Of a DNA stretch of 64,000 nt, positions 10,930-21,119 are shown piece by piece. The stretch spans positions 8,605,584 to 8,669,583 of the forward strand of contig JABAKD010000019.1 of the NCBI GenBank assembly GCA_012845835.1, given 5' to 3'. The translations under genes and the position numbers were made by a program. The notes under the pieces were generated by a model. The model did not search any database and was not told the DNA's origin. It worked only from the letters and a program-made list of their open reading frames with translations. How positions within the stretch are numbered: position 1 is the stretch's first letter; every line of letters begins with the position of its first letter. The DNA is from Undaria pinnatifida (Eukaryota; Sar; Phaeophyceae; Laminariales; Alariaceae).

Positions 10930-11265
10930 ATCAACAGCTCTTTTGTGTTTTGTTTTTCATTTTCATCGTTGCAGGTCGTGGCGTTATGTTTCCCTCTTTA
11001 TTGTCTTTCTTTCCAATTGCTTTTGCTTTTTCTTCTTGCTCTTTCCGTTCTCCATCATCTTCTCTTCTATTTATTTTATTTTGCACTTAGTCTGGTGTTG
11101 GCTTGCTTGATTTTGTTTGTTGCCCGCCTGTTCATTGGTATTGCATTTGCATGGCCACATCACCTCGCTCTACGAGGCATCAGCACCGACACTGGATGAC
11201 ATATGTGCTGGCTGTAGATGTGTGGATATATCGGTGTAATGCGAAGAACACACGCATTGAATGAT
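10930..11265. repeat. family F copy
   Basis: It has the T-rich half (ttccaattgcttttgctttt, gtctggtgttggcttgcttg) and the half with aggcatcagcaccgacactg and gcgaagaacacacgcattg, in the family F order. Confidence 0.5.
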
Positions 11266-11433
11266 CGCATTTAAATTGCTTGTGGCCACAAGCAACATGT
11301 GGTATTTATTGCACGTACGTACTTTCGGTGTGCGTTGAGGCGCAGTCGAGGGTCGAGAGACCTCAACGAGCAACCTCCACAACGAGCTTCTTGACATTAC
11401 ATTATTCCCCGAATCCTACACTAAAAAACAAGA

Positions 11434-12079
11434 TCACTTCCTAATTGTTTTCGGTGCTTTATTTAGCTCTGTACACTCAGCCGAATACGTCCCACGGGAC
11501 ATGCCAAGCAACAAGCAAACAGCAGTCCTCCAAAGCAAAGGGGAAACGCGCTCTACTGCTGTCTCTAGCATGTCCTCGTAGGGCGGAGTGTTCCACACTA
11601 ACAACAAGTATTTTGGGGCCAAGTGCCAAGACAGGGCAAGTCGAGGCAAATTGAACGTGCTACTGCTGTCTAGTCTTTCTCCGGTGACCGCATCTTCGCG
11701 AAGCACTCTCACAGCAAAAGCATCATGGACTGGACGGAAAAAGACATACATCGTACCTGGTACAAACAAGAAAGCAACCATTTGAATTAAATTATTTTCG
11801 TGTCGGGAGGGTCTGTCGCCTACCTGGTACCATCTCATATTCGTCGCTGCCGGTGAACCTAGATGTATACCTATGCATGATCCACCTATGGTATCAACAC
11901 CACATCACACGCATCTCTATTTCTTCCCATCGACTCGCCTTAGTGCCCCGAGACAGCTCGAAGCTCAGCGTCCTGCTTGCTTCCAGCGTACCAAGGACCA
12001 GCTCCACCACGGTCACCTGCATGACAAAATCCATTGCCATGAGATTCACTCTCGCAGCTTTTCTCAATAGAGAAGCCAT
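11434..12079 (-). CDS. candidate two-exon gene, unidentified
   Basis: The first piece opens with ATG at 12079 (MASLLRKAARVNLMAMDFVM) and runs openly to about 11900. The second begins after a pyrimidine-rich acceptor (ttgctttcttgtttgtaccag, about 11766) and reads TMYVFFRPVHDAFAVRVLRE to a TGA at 11434, about 110 residues. Alternatively the second piece starts at its own ATG (11781), giving 115 aa. Amino-acid composition is natural and free of simple repeats, unlike most frames nearby. The donor is uncertain; CAG|GTGACC inside the first piece is possible. I recognise no family, and a chance frame cannot be excluded. Confidence 0.3.
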
Positions 12080-13561
12080 GATCCTCCTCCTTCTCCGAGT
12101 TTAGATGCTCCTGCTGCTGTCGGTAATAAAAGCGTAATAGCTGCTATTAGAATCCACCCCACCAAAAGTTTTCCTGATGCCTCTCCCCCTTCCCCTCCCT
12201 GCCCCTCCCGGCCTCTGATGGGAGCCCAGCAGCCCCCCCCCTTCGGAATAATGACGTGCGTGTTGTGTATTTGCCTCGAAATATATGGTGATTGGCGTTG
12301 CTATGCGCACAGAGAGAGGGCCAGCTGTTTTTGCAAGCCGTTCCAAAGGCTGGCTGGTGGCGCAGGGGGGGCAGGGAGGCTGTGGTGCCTTCTCGGTGCT
12401 GATCCTCTCTGCTCTGCTGTTTTTGTTTTCTGTCCTCTCTAGTTCTCTACACTACACGGAGTACTTGCTGTTTGCGGCTGCCTGCCGTTGCTTTGCCGCT
12501 CCTGCTGCTGCTTGCTGCTGCTGTTGTTGTGGCATCCAGGGGGTGGGTTCGTTCCGCTGTGGTTGTACGGGTACCGACTCCGGATGCCGAGAGAGACTCC
12601 CCAACCCACCCCGAGGCACTGCTTGCTGTTGCTGCTGCGACTGGTGGGAGTGAGAGGAGAGCCGGACAAACCCAGGGCTGCACCTCCCCTCCCCTGACCC
12701 GCCCCGCCTGCAGACGAGCCAACCTCTCAGCGAAAAATCTCGATCTCCCGAGCAAGAGCTCGCTTTCTTTAGCTCAGATCGAAATAGCACATCAAAACAC
12801 AACTATGTCTCCTCCTCGTCCCTCTCGAAAGCAAAAGCAGGGTAGGCCCAGAGACAGCCGGCGTGAGCGTAGCAAGGTTGGGCGGAGTTGTGCTGTAAAG
12901 TCGTATTCTGGTGCTTGATGCCATACACCGCGTAGAGTTTGGCTGGGGTCCGAGCTATCTGTTCCAAATTATTACCAGAGACCGCGGTTTGACCGCTTGA
13001 CTAACTTTATTCTCACTCCTCATCCGAATTAGAAATATAGCACACTAGCGTCCAACAACATCTTGACGCGTCTAAACGTGAACTATGTCCCATTAAAAGA
13101 ATGGACCGAGTTTTGACTGGAAGTAGACCGTGGTTTGACGTGTTGACTGCGCCAACTCATGTGTACATGCATACATACACACACTTTAAACTATCTCGGA
13201 AAATAAATTTTATTTTTTGGTCTTGGAAAATCACTTGATTGCGAGATGCTTTTCGCTCTCCGGGCTCCCACTCGGAACACGCCTGCCTAAACCCTCCCCT
13301 TGGGAAAAGCATCCCCCGACGGCATCGTTTGCGTCCCTTTCTTTCTTCGCCTTCTTCGTGTTCCTCAGGACCGCCCCGACACTAAGCTTTCGGATGCAAC
13401 TTTTAACTACAGTAATAAGTTGTGGGAACGGGGGAACTCTATGTGCTGTCGTTGAGCGGATACCCGTGCGCTCAACACAGTTTTGATGCGCATCCAACGG
13501 CAATAATCCTACTACAGAGTACTACTACGATATACTTGACTCCCGATTTCACTTTTTTATA
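12080..13561. other. anonymous sequence, no gene supported
   Basis: 12460-12640 is CTG/CAG-rich and gives long but compositionally biased frames on both strands. 12810-12920 has a short basic frame after ATG 12804 (MSPPRPSRKQKQGRPRDSRR) without further support. 12920-13560 shows nothing recognisable. Confidence 0.5.
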
Positions 13562-14137
13562 CTCCCTCCGACCCTAAATATAAGGGCGGTTTGGAAATCC
13601 CGTAATATAAGGGCGGTTTGAGGGTTATTGGCAGAAACGTGCCATTTGGGCAAGGTGGACCTCGGATATCTTTGGCATACGATAGAATATCGCATTGGAG
13701 AGAGAGAAAAAAAAAAAACGCTCGATGGGGGGGGGGATGGTGCGGTGAAATCCCCTGATCGGGGAAATGGCGGAAATCTGCCGTGGTTGTACCCCGTCTT
13801 TGCTGTTGGCGAGAAGGTGGCGAATCACCTCTTCTCTCTCCAAAACGCTGAAATTCTTGCGTTTCGTCCCTTGAGAGGCACTCCCAGCAGCGGACATGGC
13901 TCAACAGCAGTTGGGAAGGTGTTCGACCGGAGCTCCAAAGTTGGGGTGGTGAGATCGGGCGCGGTCTGCTGTTGTGGGCTGCACCTTGCTGGTGTGTGTT
14001 CAGAAAGACCCCTGTTCTGCGCGCTGCGCAGCAGTGCGGCGGAACCAATAAAAAAAACGGTTCGGGAAAAGAGTTCTGCAGACCCGAGTTATACCGCTTT
14101 TTGTCCAAACCGCCCTTATATTTAGGGTCGGAGGGAG
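13562..14137 (-). mobile_element. mariner/Stowaway-like DNA transposon, internally deleted, 576 bp
   Basis: The terminal repeats begin CTCCCTCCGACCCTAAATAT and continue to about 33 bp at each end, flanked by TA (13560-13561 and 14138-14139). CTCCCTCCG is the well-known start of plant-type mariner and Stowaway elements. The left end repeats the inner terminal word ataagggcggtttg at about 13579 and 13605, a likely transposase-binding pair. Only the start of a transposase frame is left, so this is a non-autonomous deletion derivative. It abuts a family D copy on its right. Confidence 0.85.
13625..13897 (-). pseudogene. mariner-like transposase, N-terminal fragment
   Basis: The frame opens with ATG at 13897 and reads KRKNFSVLEREEVIRHLLAN then SKDGVQPR. 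This pattern resembles the first helix-turn-helix of plant-type mariner transposases (basic start, ER-x2-I-x3-LL, S-x-G). After about 40 residues the resemblance ends and the frame runs into the opposite arm. The DDE/D catalytic domain (normally about 300 further residues) is absent, so the product cannot be active. Family assignment rests on this motif plus the terminal repeats and TA duplication. Confidence 0.6.
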
Positions 14138-14140
14138 TAT

Positions 14141-14312
14141 ATTTCTGGTGGAGGCATGAATTGCGTCAGCCGTGATATATGCGTGTACCACCTTGGGTTG
14201 TGTGTGTTTTTCCCTGGGGTATTCCTCAGCTCCAGAGTGACTGGAGCCTGTCCTGTGACCACGGACGTGATTATGCGAGTTATTAATGTGAGAACAACAA
14301 CAACAACAACAA
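14141..14312 (+). mobile_element. family D retroposon, 3' part with AAC tail
   Basis: It runs from tttctggtggaggcatgaat through ctccagagtgactggagcct to gtgagaacaacaacaacaac. The simple-sequence tail marks the 3' end and shows that the family is a retroposon read on this strand. Confidence 0.75.
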
Positions 14313-15279
14313 CTGCTGTGTAATTATAGTCTACACACAAAAAAAGAAAACAACCTCCAGGAACATCAGGTACATACTCTCTACACGCATGATGAATGAA
14401 AATCATGAGCAAAAATAAAAACTCACAGCAGTCTCGGTCTAGCAAGCAGCAAGCAATATATCAGGTATTCGGCATAACAATTCTTTGCGCGACGGACAGG
14501 AGTCAAGCGAGCCGACGGCGCTGCAAAAAGTGCTCAACACTACTAGATAGACTAGTCTAAAGTTCCAAGACAGAAGAAGTTGTCTGTCCCGCCAACATGA
14601 TGGGCCGCCGCAAGTTTTTCCGATTCCCGCGTTTTCCGAAGATATTTTTCAAACGTATTGCGGTATTTTGGAGTTTTGACCGAATGAGACCCGGAGTATT
14701 TGCCTTGGCCAATAATATTGTTCTAGTTAATGCTCGGCCGCGTGGTCGCCAGTCGCAAGCGGTCGCAAGTCTCAAAGTTCAAACGTTGATCCGCGTGTGT
14801 GTTCGTTTGAGCGTCGACTCCGATTCGCAGCAGATGAAAATACGTGGAAGTGTGGTGAGCTATAAAGCTTTAGTTTTCCCCATCCCATCCGCCGGAGGAT
14901 AAGAGAAAAAAAAAAAAATGGCGCCGCTCAAAACGCTGAAAAAACTCGTAGTAGTACTGGTTGGTACGATCGTATCTCGCGCCGCGTCCTTACTACTCAG
15001 TATACTTTCTACTATTTGTTCAGTATTTTCGTATTAATATAATCAATAAACAAGAGTTTAGTAGCAATACTCTGTGGGTGGTACTGGATATACATCGTAC
15101 TGGTGTTCAGTTACGCTGCTATCATACTACTACAACCAAAACGCAGCCCGTAGGACACCTCATCAGAAACAGTAGGGATCTGGGCCCAGGCTATCTGGGC
15201 TCAGGCAATCTCTTTTAACTTTTAGTACATACACACACCCCTCTCTCGCGCCGCGCCACCAAAAATCACCCCCCACACA
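14313..15279. other. anonymous sequence
   Basis: A plus frame from ATG 14597 (MMGRRKFFRFPRFPKIFFKR, about 100 aa) lacks splice or family support. No repeat family was recognised between 14460 and 15270. Confidence 0.45.
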
Positions 15280-15499
15280 TGTTATAAGGGTTGTAGGTTG
15301 GGTAAGCTATTATTGGTCAACCTTTTGCAAGTGGTCAAACAGACTACTAAATATAACCCCACTAGTACCTTAACATATGGCGTCGACGACAGGGCCATGC
15401 GTTTTTTGGGTCGTGGGTTCGAGTCCCACACCCTCCTTATAAATACACTTCTTCAGAATTTCCCCGTTTATGTCGAACTTGACCATTTTTTATTCCGTA

Positions 15500-15810
15500 T
15501 TTTTTTCTCACGCTTTTACTTTCCAGTTTCTGGACTAAAGCCGTGGACACAAGGAAGTGTCGACCCTTCTTTCCCCCAGTTCTTGCGTTCAATGTTTATT
15601 GCGCATACGTTCAGCAATTAATTCCGCTGCTTATCGATTTTTCATCGAGTGTTGCTCACTCACGCTCTCGCGCTTTCCGCAAGTTAACTCGTGCCCAAGA
15701 AATTTTCCCAACGAATTTATACGAACACGCACTCGGCGGGGCTCGAACTCCCGAAACTGACCAATACCAGGCTCGGGTATAACCTGATACGCCACCGGGG
15801 CGACCGGTAC
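15500..15810 (-). mobile_element. SINE-1, minus strand, inside TRIM-1
   Basis: The T run at 15500-15506 is its A tail and the head gtaccggtcgccccggtggc ends at 15810. TRIM internal sequence lies on both sides (cgaacttgacca to the left, ctctccccggtatacccagg to the right). Confidence 0.85.
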
Positions 15811-15878
15811 TTTTTTGTCAATATGCTCTCCCCGGTATACCCAGGAAATGAAACCACTTGGATATTGAGGTCCGCCCG

Positions 15879-16912
15879 TTGTTGTTGTTGTTGTTCTCAT
15901 ACCGTAATCATGCGAAGGTTGGCACCCATCGGAAGGTTGGCACCCATCGGAGAGATAGCACCGGGGTGCGATAAAAAACACAACGTAGAAACATTTAATC
16001 GTATTTTCGCACCCCCATCGGAGAGATCGCACCCGGGTGCGATCTCTCCGACATGAATAGAAATTGAGGGCCACCGCAGCGGGTTTGTGGTAGGTAATAT
16101 TCTCATTATTTCATACTCGGATGATGTATCACCAGTGTGCCACTCCTCTCAAACGTTCTTTACCAACGCAGCTTCGGTCAAGCCGTTTTAGGTAGCTTTG
16201 AGTCGTTTAATTTGTATCCGGGGTGCATGTACGCAGCACCGTTGCCCCAGTACGGCGCGGTGTATTTCGAATCAGCAGCGCACCCATCGGAGAGATCGCA
16301 CCGGGGGTGCGCCAAAATTGAAGAACGGCATGATTTTATTGTATTTCCGCACCCCCATCGGAAGGTTGGCACCCATCGGAGAGATAGCACCGGGGTGCGA
16401 CAAAAAACACAACGTAGAAACATTTAAATATCGATCGCACCCCGGTGCCAACCTTCGCATGATTACGGTAATCAAGTCCGTGGTTACACGACAGGCTCCA
16501 GTCACTCTGGAGCTGAGGAATACCCCAGGGAAAAACACAAACAACCCAAGGTGGTACACGCATATATCACAGCTGACGCAATTCATGCCTCCACCAGAAA
16601 CATATAAAAGTGAAATCGGGGGTCAGCCTACGATGTGCCAGGTCCATACTGGTGCATACGTCTCACTACTCGCGCCTGGAAAAACCTACTGTACCGCTTG
16701 CCACCCAAGAAAGACTACCACATATATATTGCACGTAGTACCTATCAATACGCATAAGCACGACAGACGCAAGTCAATTGGAAAAAAAGAAACAAAGAAA
16801 AGAAAAGAAGATGAAGGAAAGGAAATAACAGACAGGAAAGCGAAAAAACGAAAAAGGAAAGGAAAGAAAAGAAAAAAAGCAAGAGAAGGCAAGACAAGAA
16901 GAGCCCGTATAT
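15879..16912 (-). mobile_element. family D retroposon inside TRIM-1, with GCCCG target duplication
   Basis: GCCCG stands at both ends (15874-15878 and 16913-16917) and TRIM sequence continues on either side. On the minus strand the element starts with a pyrimidine-rich head (complement of 16783-16912), has gtggaggcatgaattgcgtc near 16590 and ends with GAACAACAACAAC. It shares no box pair with a tRNA that I can see. It is itself split by a 569-bp insertion at 15901-16469. Confidence 0.75.
15901..16469. mobile_element. 569-bp insertion with 26-bp terminal inverted repeats
   Basis: The ends read accgtaatcatgcgaaggtt and its exact complement, extending about 26 bp. The inside is a mosaic of gcacccatcggagagat and caccggggtgcga words in both directions, including a block of about 60 bp present twice (about 15933-15995 and 16370-16427) and a perfect 34-bp palindrome at 16018-16051. 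No frame is coding. It is probably a non-autonomous DNA transposon; the target duplication is unclear, so the superfamily is open. Confidence 0.6.
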
Positions 16913-17023
16913 CCGGCCGACCTGCTATCCCGCAGTTTCAGGGGGGGGAGTGTTATAAGGCTTAGTTTGGGTAAGCTATTGATTAACCTCTTGCGAGTGG
17001 TCAAACAAAATAATACCTTAACA

Positions 17024-17176
17024 CACGACCCAAAACCCATGATCCTGCCGTCGACGCCATTTGTTGAGCAATTGGTCCTGCCGTCGACGCCATTTGTTCA
17101 GGAATTTTGAGGGTATTAGTCCGTTTGAGCACTTGCAAAATGCCAACCAATTGCTTACCCAAACTAAACCTCACAC
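17024..17176 (-). mobile_element. inverted TRIM end abutting TRIM-1
   Basis: The complement of 17095-17176 is an LTR-like repeat (tgtgtgaggtttagtttggg to cctgaaca). It is followed on the minus strand by the primer-site-like tggcgtcgacggcaggat region, which appears twice. It thus faces TRIM-1 tail to head; the other end of this element was not found. Confidence 0.6.
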
Positions 17177-17340
17177 ACAAACACACCCTCCGCCTCCCCT
17201 CCCCTGCCGCGCCACCTAAAACCCAACCCACCAGACTAATAACCACTACCCGACAGGTGATATCACATATTTACCTTTCGAGCCATCAATCCACATGCAG
17301 TAGCTTCAATTTATTTATACGGTCTTCAAGTTCAAATTAA

Positions 17341-17437
17341 CCTCTCCCCCGCCCCCTCCTTCCCCCCCACCCTGACCATCGCCTAGACCTATAGCATCAC
17401 GCGTACAGTAAACTCCTACCTGGTAAACATTTGTGCG
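17341..17437 (+). repeat. family A, 5' segment
   Basis: It matches the family A upstream part (C-rich tract, gcctagacct, cacgcgta, gcgacctaaa). Compared with the copies near 2410 and 44140 it has about nine extra bases that create TACCTGGTA at 17417. Confidence 0.65.
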
Positions 17438-17521
17438 ACCTAAAAATGCTAAGAAATACTCCACCCCCCCCGAGCCCCAGCGCTAAGAAATAAGGTGAAA
17501 GAGGAGAAACACTTAGAGATA

Positions 17522-18826
17522 TCATTCCTCCTCCAACTTGCGTTTCTCCTCTAACTTGCGCGTCTCCTCCAACTCTTTCCCCCCCCCCGCCGTCGTCCCT
17601 GTCGATGTGTGCTCGGGATCGGATGGTGGCTCTGCATCGGAATCGTCATCGGCAACCACACCACCTCCCCTCGACCTCTGGCATTCCGCTGCCTTTTCCA
17701 GCCTACAAACGGCCCGGTGTAGACTTGCGACGTAGAGTGGGTTGAACTGTGATGGCATGAGGTAGTGCTCTCTTCGGCGCCCGTCCCCGTCACCAACATT
17801 GATGCCGGCGAAGGAGAAGTAACTCGCATCGACAACATGGCGCGACAACTGCTTGAACAAACCCAGAGCATTTTGCCTCAATGGTTCGTCGTTTATGCTC
17901 CTCAAGCCCGACTCCTGCCTCGCGCTTCGCATGGACAACACAGCGTCCGGCAAGTATACAAGCTCGCCTTCCTTCAGCTTCCTCAACAAATAGAGCAGCA
18001 GCGTGTGATCCACAAACTCGAGTGTGCCCTTGGGTGGTGTGGGGCTGTGTAGCTCGAGGAAATTGATGTATCCCAGGACCGTCGACTTGTCTGCCTTGAA
18101 AAACTTGCTAGCGTTCCGGTATGCATCGAGATAACATGAGTTGCACAACGGGCTGTCCACTCCCAGGCTACCGCCACTGTTGTGCAGGTTCTGGCAGGTG
18201 GCATGGGCCGACGTAAAATATCGGTCAAACAGCAGCAACGATGATGCGCCTGGCTTTTTCCAGTATATGGATTTCGACGTATTGCAGACCGCGCAACGCC
18301 GGGGAGCCCCCTCCTCCTCCAACCGACGATGCTTACCCACCAGTGTGAACACGCAAGTCTTCCTATAGCACAAGCAGTTATCCTTCGCGGGTACAAAGTC
18401 GCCTTTCACGACCGTGTTGATCGGGCCCGCAGATAGATGCGCCCAAACGCTCACAGCAGCGGCTACCGCGTCGTCTGACTGCCAGTGACTCCAGCGAAGC
18501 CCAGTAGCCCCTCGCGCAGGAGGGAGCTTGCACGCGGAGCACACGCGCTCCCGGGGTTTAACTTCTTCAGACAGCACCCCCTCTGGAATTTCTTCACTGC
18601 GCTCCCCTTCCGGGAGTTCATCGCCGCCGCACCTCTGTGGGGCTTCATCACCGCACACCTCGCGACCACATTTAGCCTTTCTTCTTCCGCCCTTCGCCTT
18701 CTTCGACGGCTGCGGGGTAGTTGAACGTGGGCGGATATCACTCTCGTCCGACCAACGCCGCCGCGTCCTGCGAACGGGCGCCGCGTCCAAGGCCCGTGCA
18801 CGGTCAGCTCGGGTGTCGCCGTCCAT
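17522..18826 (-). CDS. unidentified 434-aa Cys-pair-rich protein
   Basis: An uninterrupted minus-strand frame runs from ATG 18826 (MDGDTRADRARALDAAPVRR) to TGA at 17522-17524. I chose this Met because 18889-18847 upstream looks like a 43-nt leader intron (GTAAGC donor, ttctgttcacag acceptor); without splicing the frame would start at 18973 and give 483 aa. Residues 41-52 (KKAKGGRRKAK) resemble a nuclear signal. Cys pairs lie at 96/99, 151/153 with 158, 178/181, 208-211 (H-x2-C) and 228/231, suggesting two or more zinc sites. Residues 250-380 are mixed and look globular; 388-434 are acidic then charged (KLEEKRKLEEE). I recognise no family. It could be host or belong to a mobile element, since repeats surround it. 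Frame length and natural composition support a real or recently real gene. Confidence 0.6.
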   Translation of the reverse strand: MDGDTRADRARALDAAPVRRTRRRWSDESDIRPRSTTPQPSKKAKGGRRKAKCGREVCGDEAPQRCGGDELPEGERSEEIPEGVLSEEVKPRERVCSACKLPPARGATGLRWSHWQSDDAVAAAVSVWAHLSAGPINTVVKGDFVPAKDNCLCYRKTCVFTLVGKHRRLEEEGAPRRCAVCNTSKSIYWKKPGASSLLLFDRYFTSAHATCQNLHNSGGSLGVDSPLCNSCYLDAYRNASKFFKADKSTVLGYINFLELHSPTPPKGTLEFVDHTLLLYLLRKLKEGELVYLPDAVLSMRSARQESGLRSINDEPLRQNALGLFKQLSRHVVDASYFSFAGINVGDGDGRRREHYLMPSQFNPLYVASLHRAVCRLEKAAECQRSRGGGVVADDDSDAEPPSDPEHTSTGTTAGGGKELEETRKLEEKRKLEEE

Positions 18827-19614
18827 GGTCGACCTTCTTCGATCACCTGTGAACAGAAGATTACACGTAGGAGTAAAATAACCGCTTACCCTACAAACAC
18901 GTTTGAAAAGCGTGCCAGGTAACGATATGGGCGCAAGTTCCAATCCAACAAAATTAAGACTTAAACAAGACAAGCCGTAGGTGTCACCACTTCGTATTGT
19001 ATACTATCTGCATGTCTTCGGGAAGCTACCTCGATTTATGCTGCTGTTTTTCAGATACTCACATACACAACATGTTGTACGGTTCAGGACACATGACGAT
19101 GAAAAGGAATGATCGCCCGGACAGGAAATCTTGTTTGAGAAAAGGTGCGTATCGCACCAACTTCAGTACATCTGTCCCCGAGTTTTTGAAAGTTATTTTA
19201 TAATCTCATCCTGTCGTTCTTTACCATTTTCATACCCTGGTTCGTACTGCTAACACGTGTCCAGCACTGTGTATTTACACCCAAACTATTGATCCTGTCT
19301 CATAATTAACGTAGGTCGTCCTCTCAAGCTACACGCTGATCACGTTTTGTTGGTGTCCTCAACAACTTATGTCGTTCCCCGTCCATACCTGGTCGCGTGG
19401 TAACGGCTTCCACGTCCATATCGATGGCACCGAACGCGTCCCCTGGATCTCCCCGCTGTGTCACTGGTCGTCGTGATGGGAGACGAACATACAACACAAG
19501 ACGGATAAGTTCGTGCCATACATGTAGGGGGAATCATGTGTCGTCCTTCTCATCCAGTTGTAGCGAAAACCGCTACGCGGGTGCTCGAAATGTTTTAAAC
19601 GTAGTCACATTGTA
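18827..19614. other. upstream region of the 434-aa gene; candidate leader intron
   Basis: 18847-18889 (minus strand) is bounded by GTAAGC and TTCACAG and could be a very short intron. The rest to 19614 shows no recognised repeat or frame with support. No clear TATA element was seen. Confidence 0.35.
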
Positions 19615-20400
19615 GAGACAAAGTACTTGCAAATAGTGTGTGTCGGAGCTGCTCAATGCTCATGCGTGTGACTCCTCCTACCTAAAATCTATGCTGTCTG
19701 GACATATACAACAAACTTACTCGGAAATAGTGTGTAGGTCCGAGCTCCCCAATCTCTCGTCTTGTTGTACAAAAAATAAACTACTGCTGTGTGACAATTG
19801 ACGGTAACTACTTGCAAATAGAGTACGTCGGAGCTCCCTCATCTCACACGACTTCTTCAGTGATACATGAGTAGAAAAAATACCTGCTGTATTGATGTTT
19901 ACGGCGAAACTACTTGGAAATAGTGTAGGTTCCAGCTCCGCAATCTCTCGTCTTACACAAATTAAATTGCTGCTGTGTGACATTTGACGGTAACTACAGT
20001 ACTTGCAAATAGAGTAGGTCGGAGCTCCGTCATCACACATGTTCAGTAATACAGGAGTATAAAAAATAACTGCTGTACTCGTGTTTACGGCGAAACTACT
20101 TGGAAATAGTGTAGGTTCGAGCTCCGCAATCTCTCGTCTTACACAAAAATTAAACTGCTGCTGTGTGAAATTTGACGGTAACTACTCGCAAATAGAGTAG
20201 GTCGGAGCTCCGTCATCTCACGCGACTTGTACAAAAAATACAACATGCAAGTGACTAGCGGTAATGATAGGGCCAGGTTCGAGCTCCGCAATGTGTATCA
20301 CACGAGACAATTGACACGTGCCAGGTAACACATTCTGTGCTACTGGTACTGCTGTGCGTGACACTTGACGGTGAAACTACTTGAATATAGTGTGGAAAAA
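19615..20400. repeat. satellite, 186-bp period made of two related half units
   Basis: The word ctacttggaaatagtgtagg recurs at about 19908 and 20094, and caaatagagta at about 19815, 20006 and 20190, so the period is about 184-191 bp. Each unit has two halves of about 93 bp with the same skeleton (tactt-g-aaatag-gta-gtc-gagctcc-atctc). Four or so units are present, with degenerate ends near 19620 and 20340. The half unit holds GGTTCGAGCTCC, one base from a tRNA B box. Confidence 0.8.
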
Positions 20401-21119
20401 ACATTGATTTCACTCGCGAGTGGAAAAAAAAATTGCGAGTACATGTGGGCAGCGTGACGGTGTGGGTAGAAGTGTGACATTGCAAGCGTCCATACCGAAC
20501 CCTCTGCTCCGCCGACTCCGCCGCAGTCGAGCTCATCTATGTTTCGCAGGTGGTACGTTCTTTGGATACACAGAGCTCCCGGTGTCACGAGAACGGAACA
20601 GCTGAGCTTGTCAGCAAGTGCGTTGTGTTGCGGTGTATCAACATGTCACAGATCGTGCACCCTGGCTGCACGTTTTCTACGACATGCCGAGGAGCCACAC
20701 CGGGTACCTCAAAGTTGATCGATGATTTCGTTGTGCAGCGGACATCACACAGACCACAAACGCACTCACCTCTCGTTGTGTTCTCCATCAACACACCCTC
20801 TCGTGTCCGGTGTGAGTTCTGTTCCTCTGGGATGAGCTATCCGACCTCGGATGTCCGTCCTTTTCTGATGAGCTGCTTCTCCGCGGGATTATATCTTTTT
20901 CTCCGTGGGTTTCTCTCTTTTTTGTAAGGCGTTTTAGTATATGGGCTCAGGGGTGGCGTTTCACCAAAAAATGAAAAATGTAAAAAATTCTAAAAAACTA
21001 AATGGAACAACACTGATATACGGGGAGTTGAGGATATAAATTGGAATGAAAACGCACCTGCACGGCCCAATGGACTACGCGGCAAAGCTGAAAATGCTAT
21101 TTCGTGTAGGGGACCTAGA
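20401..21119. other. anonymous sequence with a Cys-rich minus frame
   Basis: A minus frame 20794-20585 has GECVCGLCDVRC and GCTICDM Cys groups and a strong donor-like AGAG|GTGAGT overlapping its start, so it may be a chance frame or intron sequence. Nothing else was recognised. Confidence 0.3.

Larger units (their letters stand above)
15280..17023 (+). mobile_element. TRIM-1: miniature LTR-type element, split by nested insertions
   Basis: Short LTR-like direct repeats starting TG and ending CA lie at 15280-15375 and 16951-17023. After the left repeat comes a TGGCGTCG primer-site-like word (about 15377) and a GGTTCGAGTCCCAC word; before the right repeat lies a purine tract (ttcaggggggggag). 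The internal part is non-coding and is broken into three pieces by a SINE-1 (15500-15810) and a family D retroposon (15879-16912). It is a fossil, older than both inserts. Confidence 0.75.

Noticed and set aside
12439-12918. Overlapping frames of 100-150 codons on both strands
   Set aside because: They arise from CTG/CAG-rich sequence, mostly without ATG starts, and conflict with each other.
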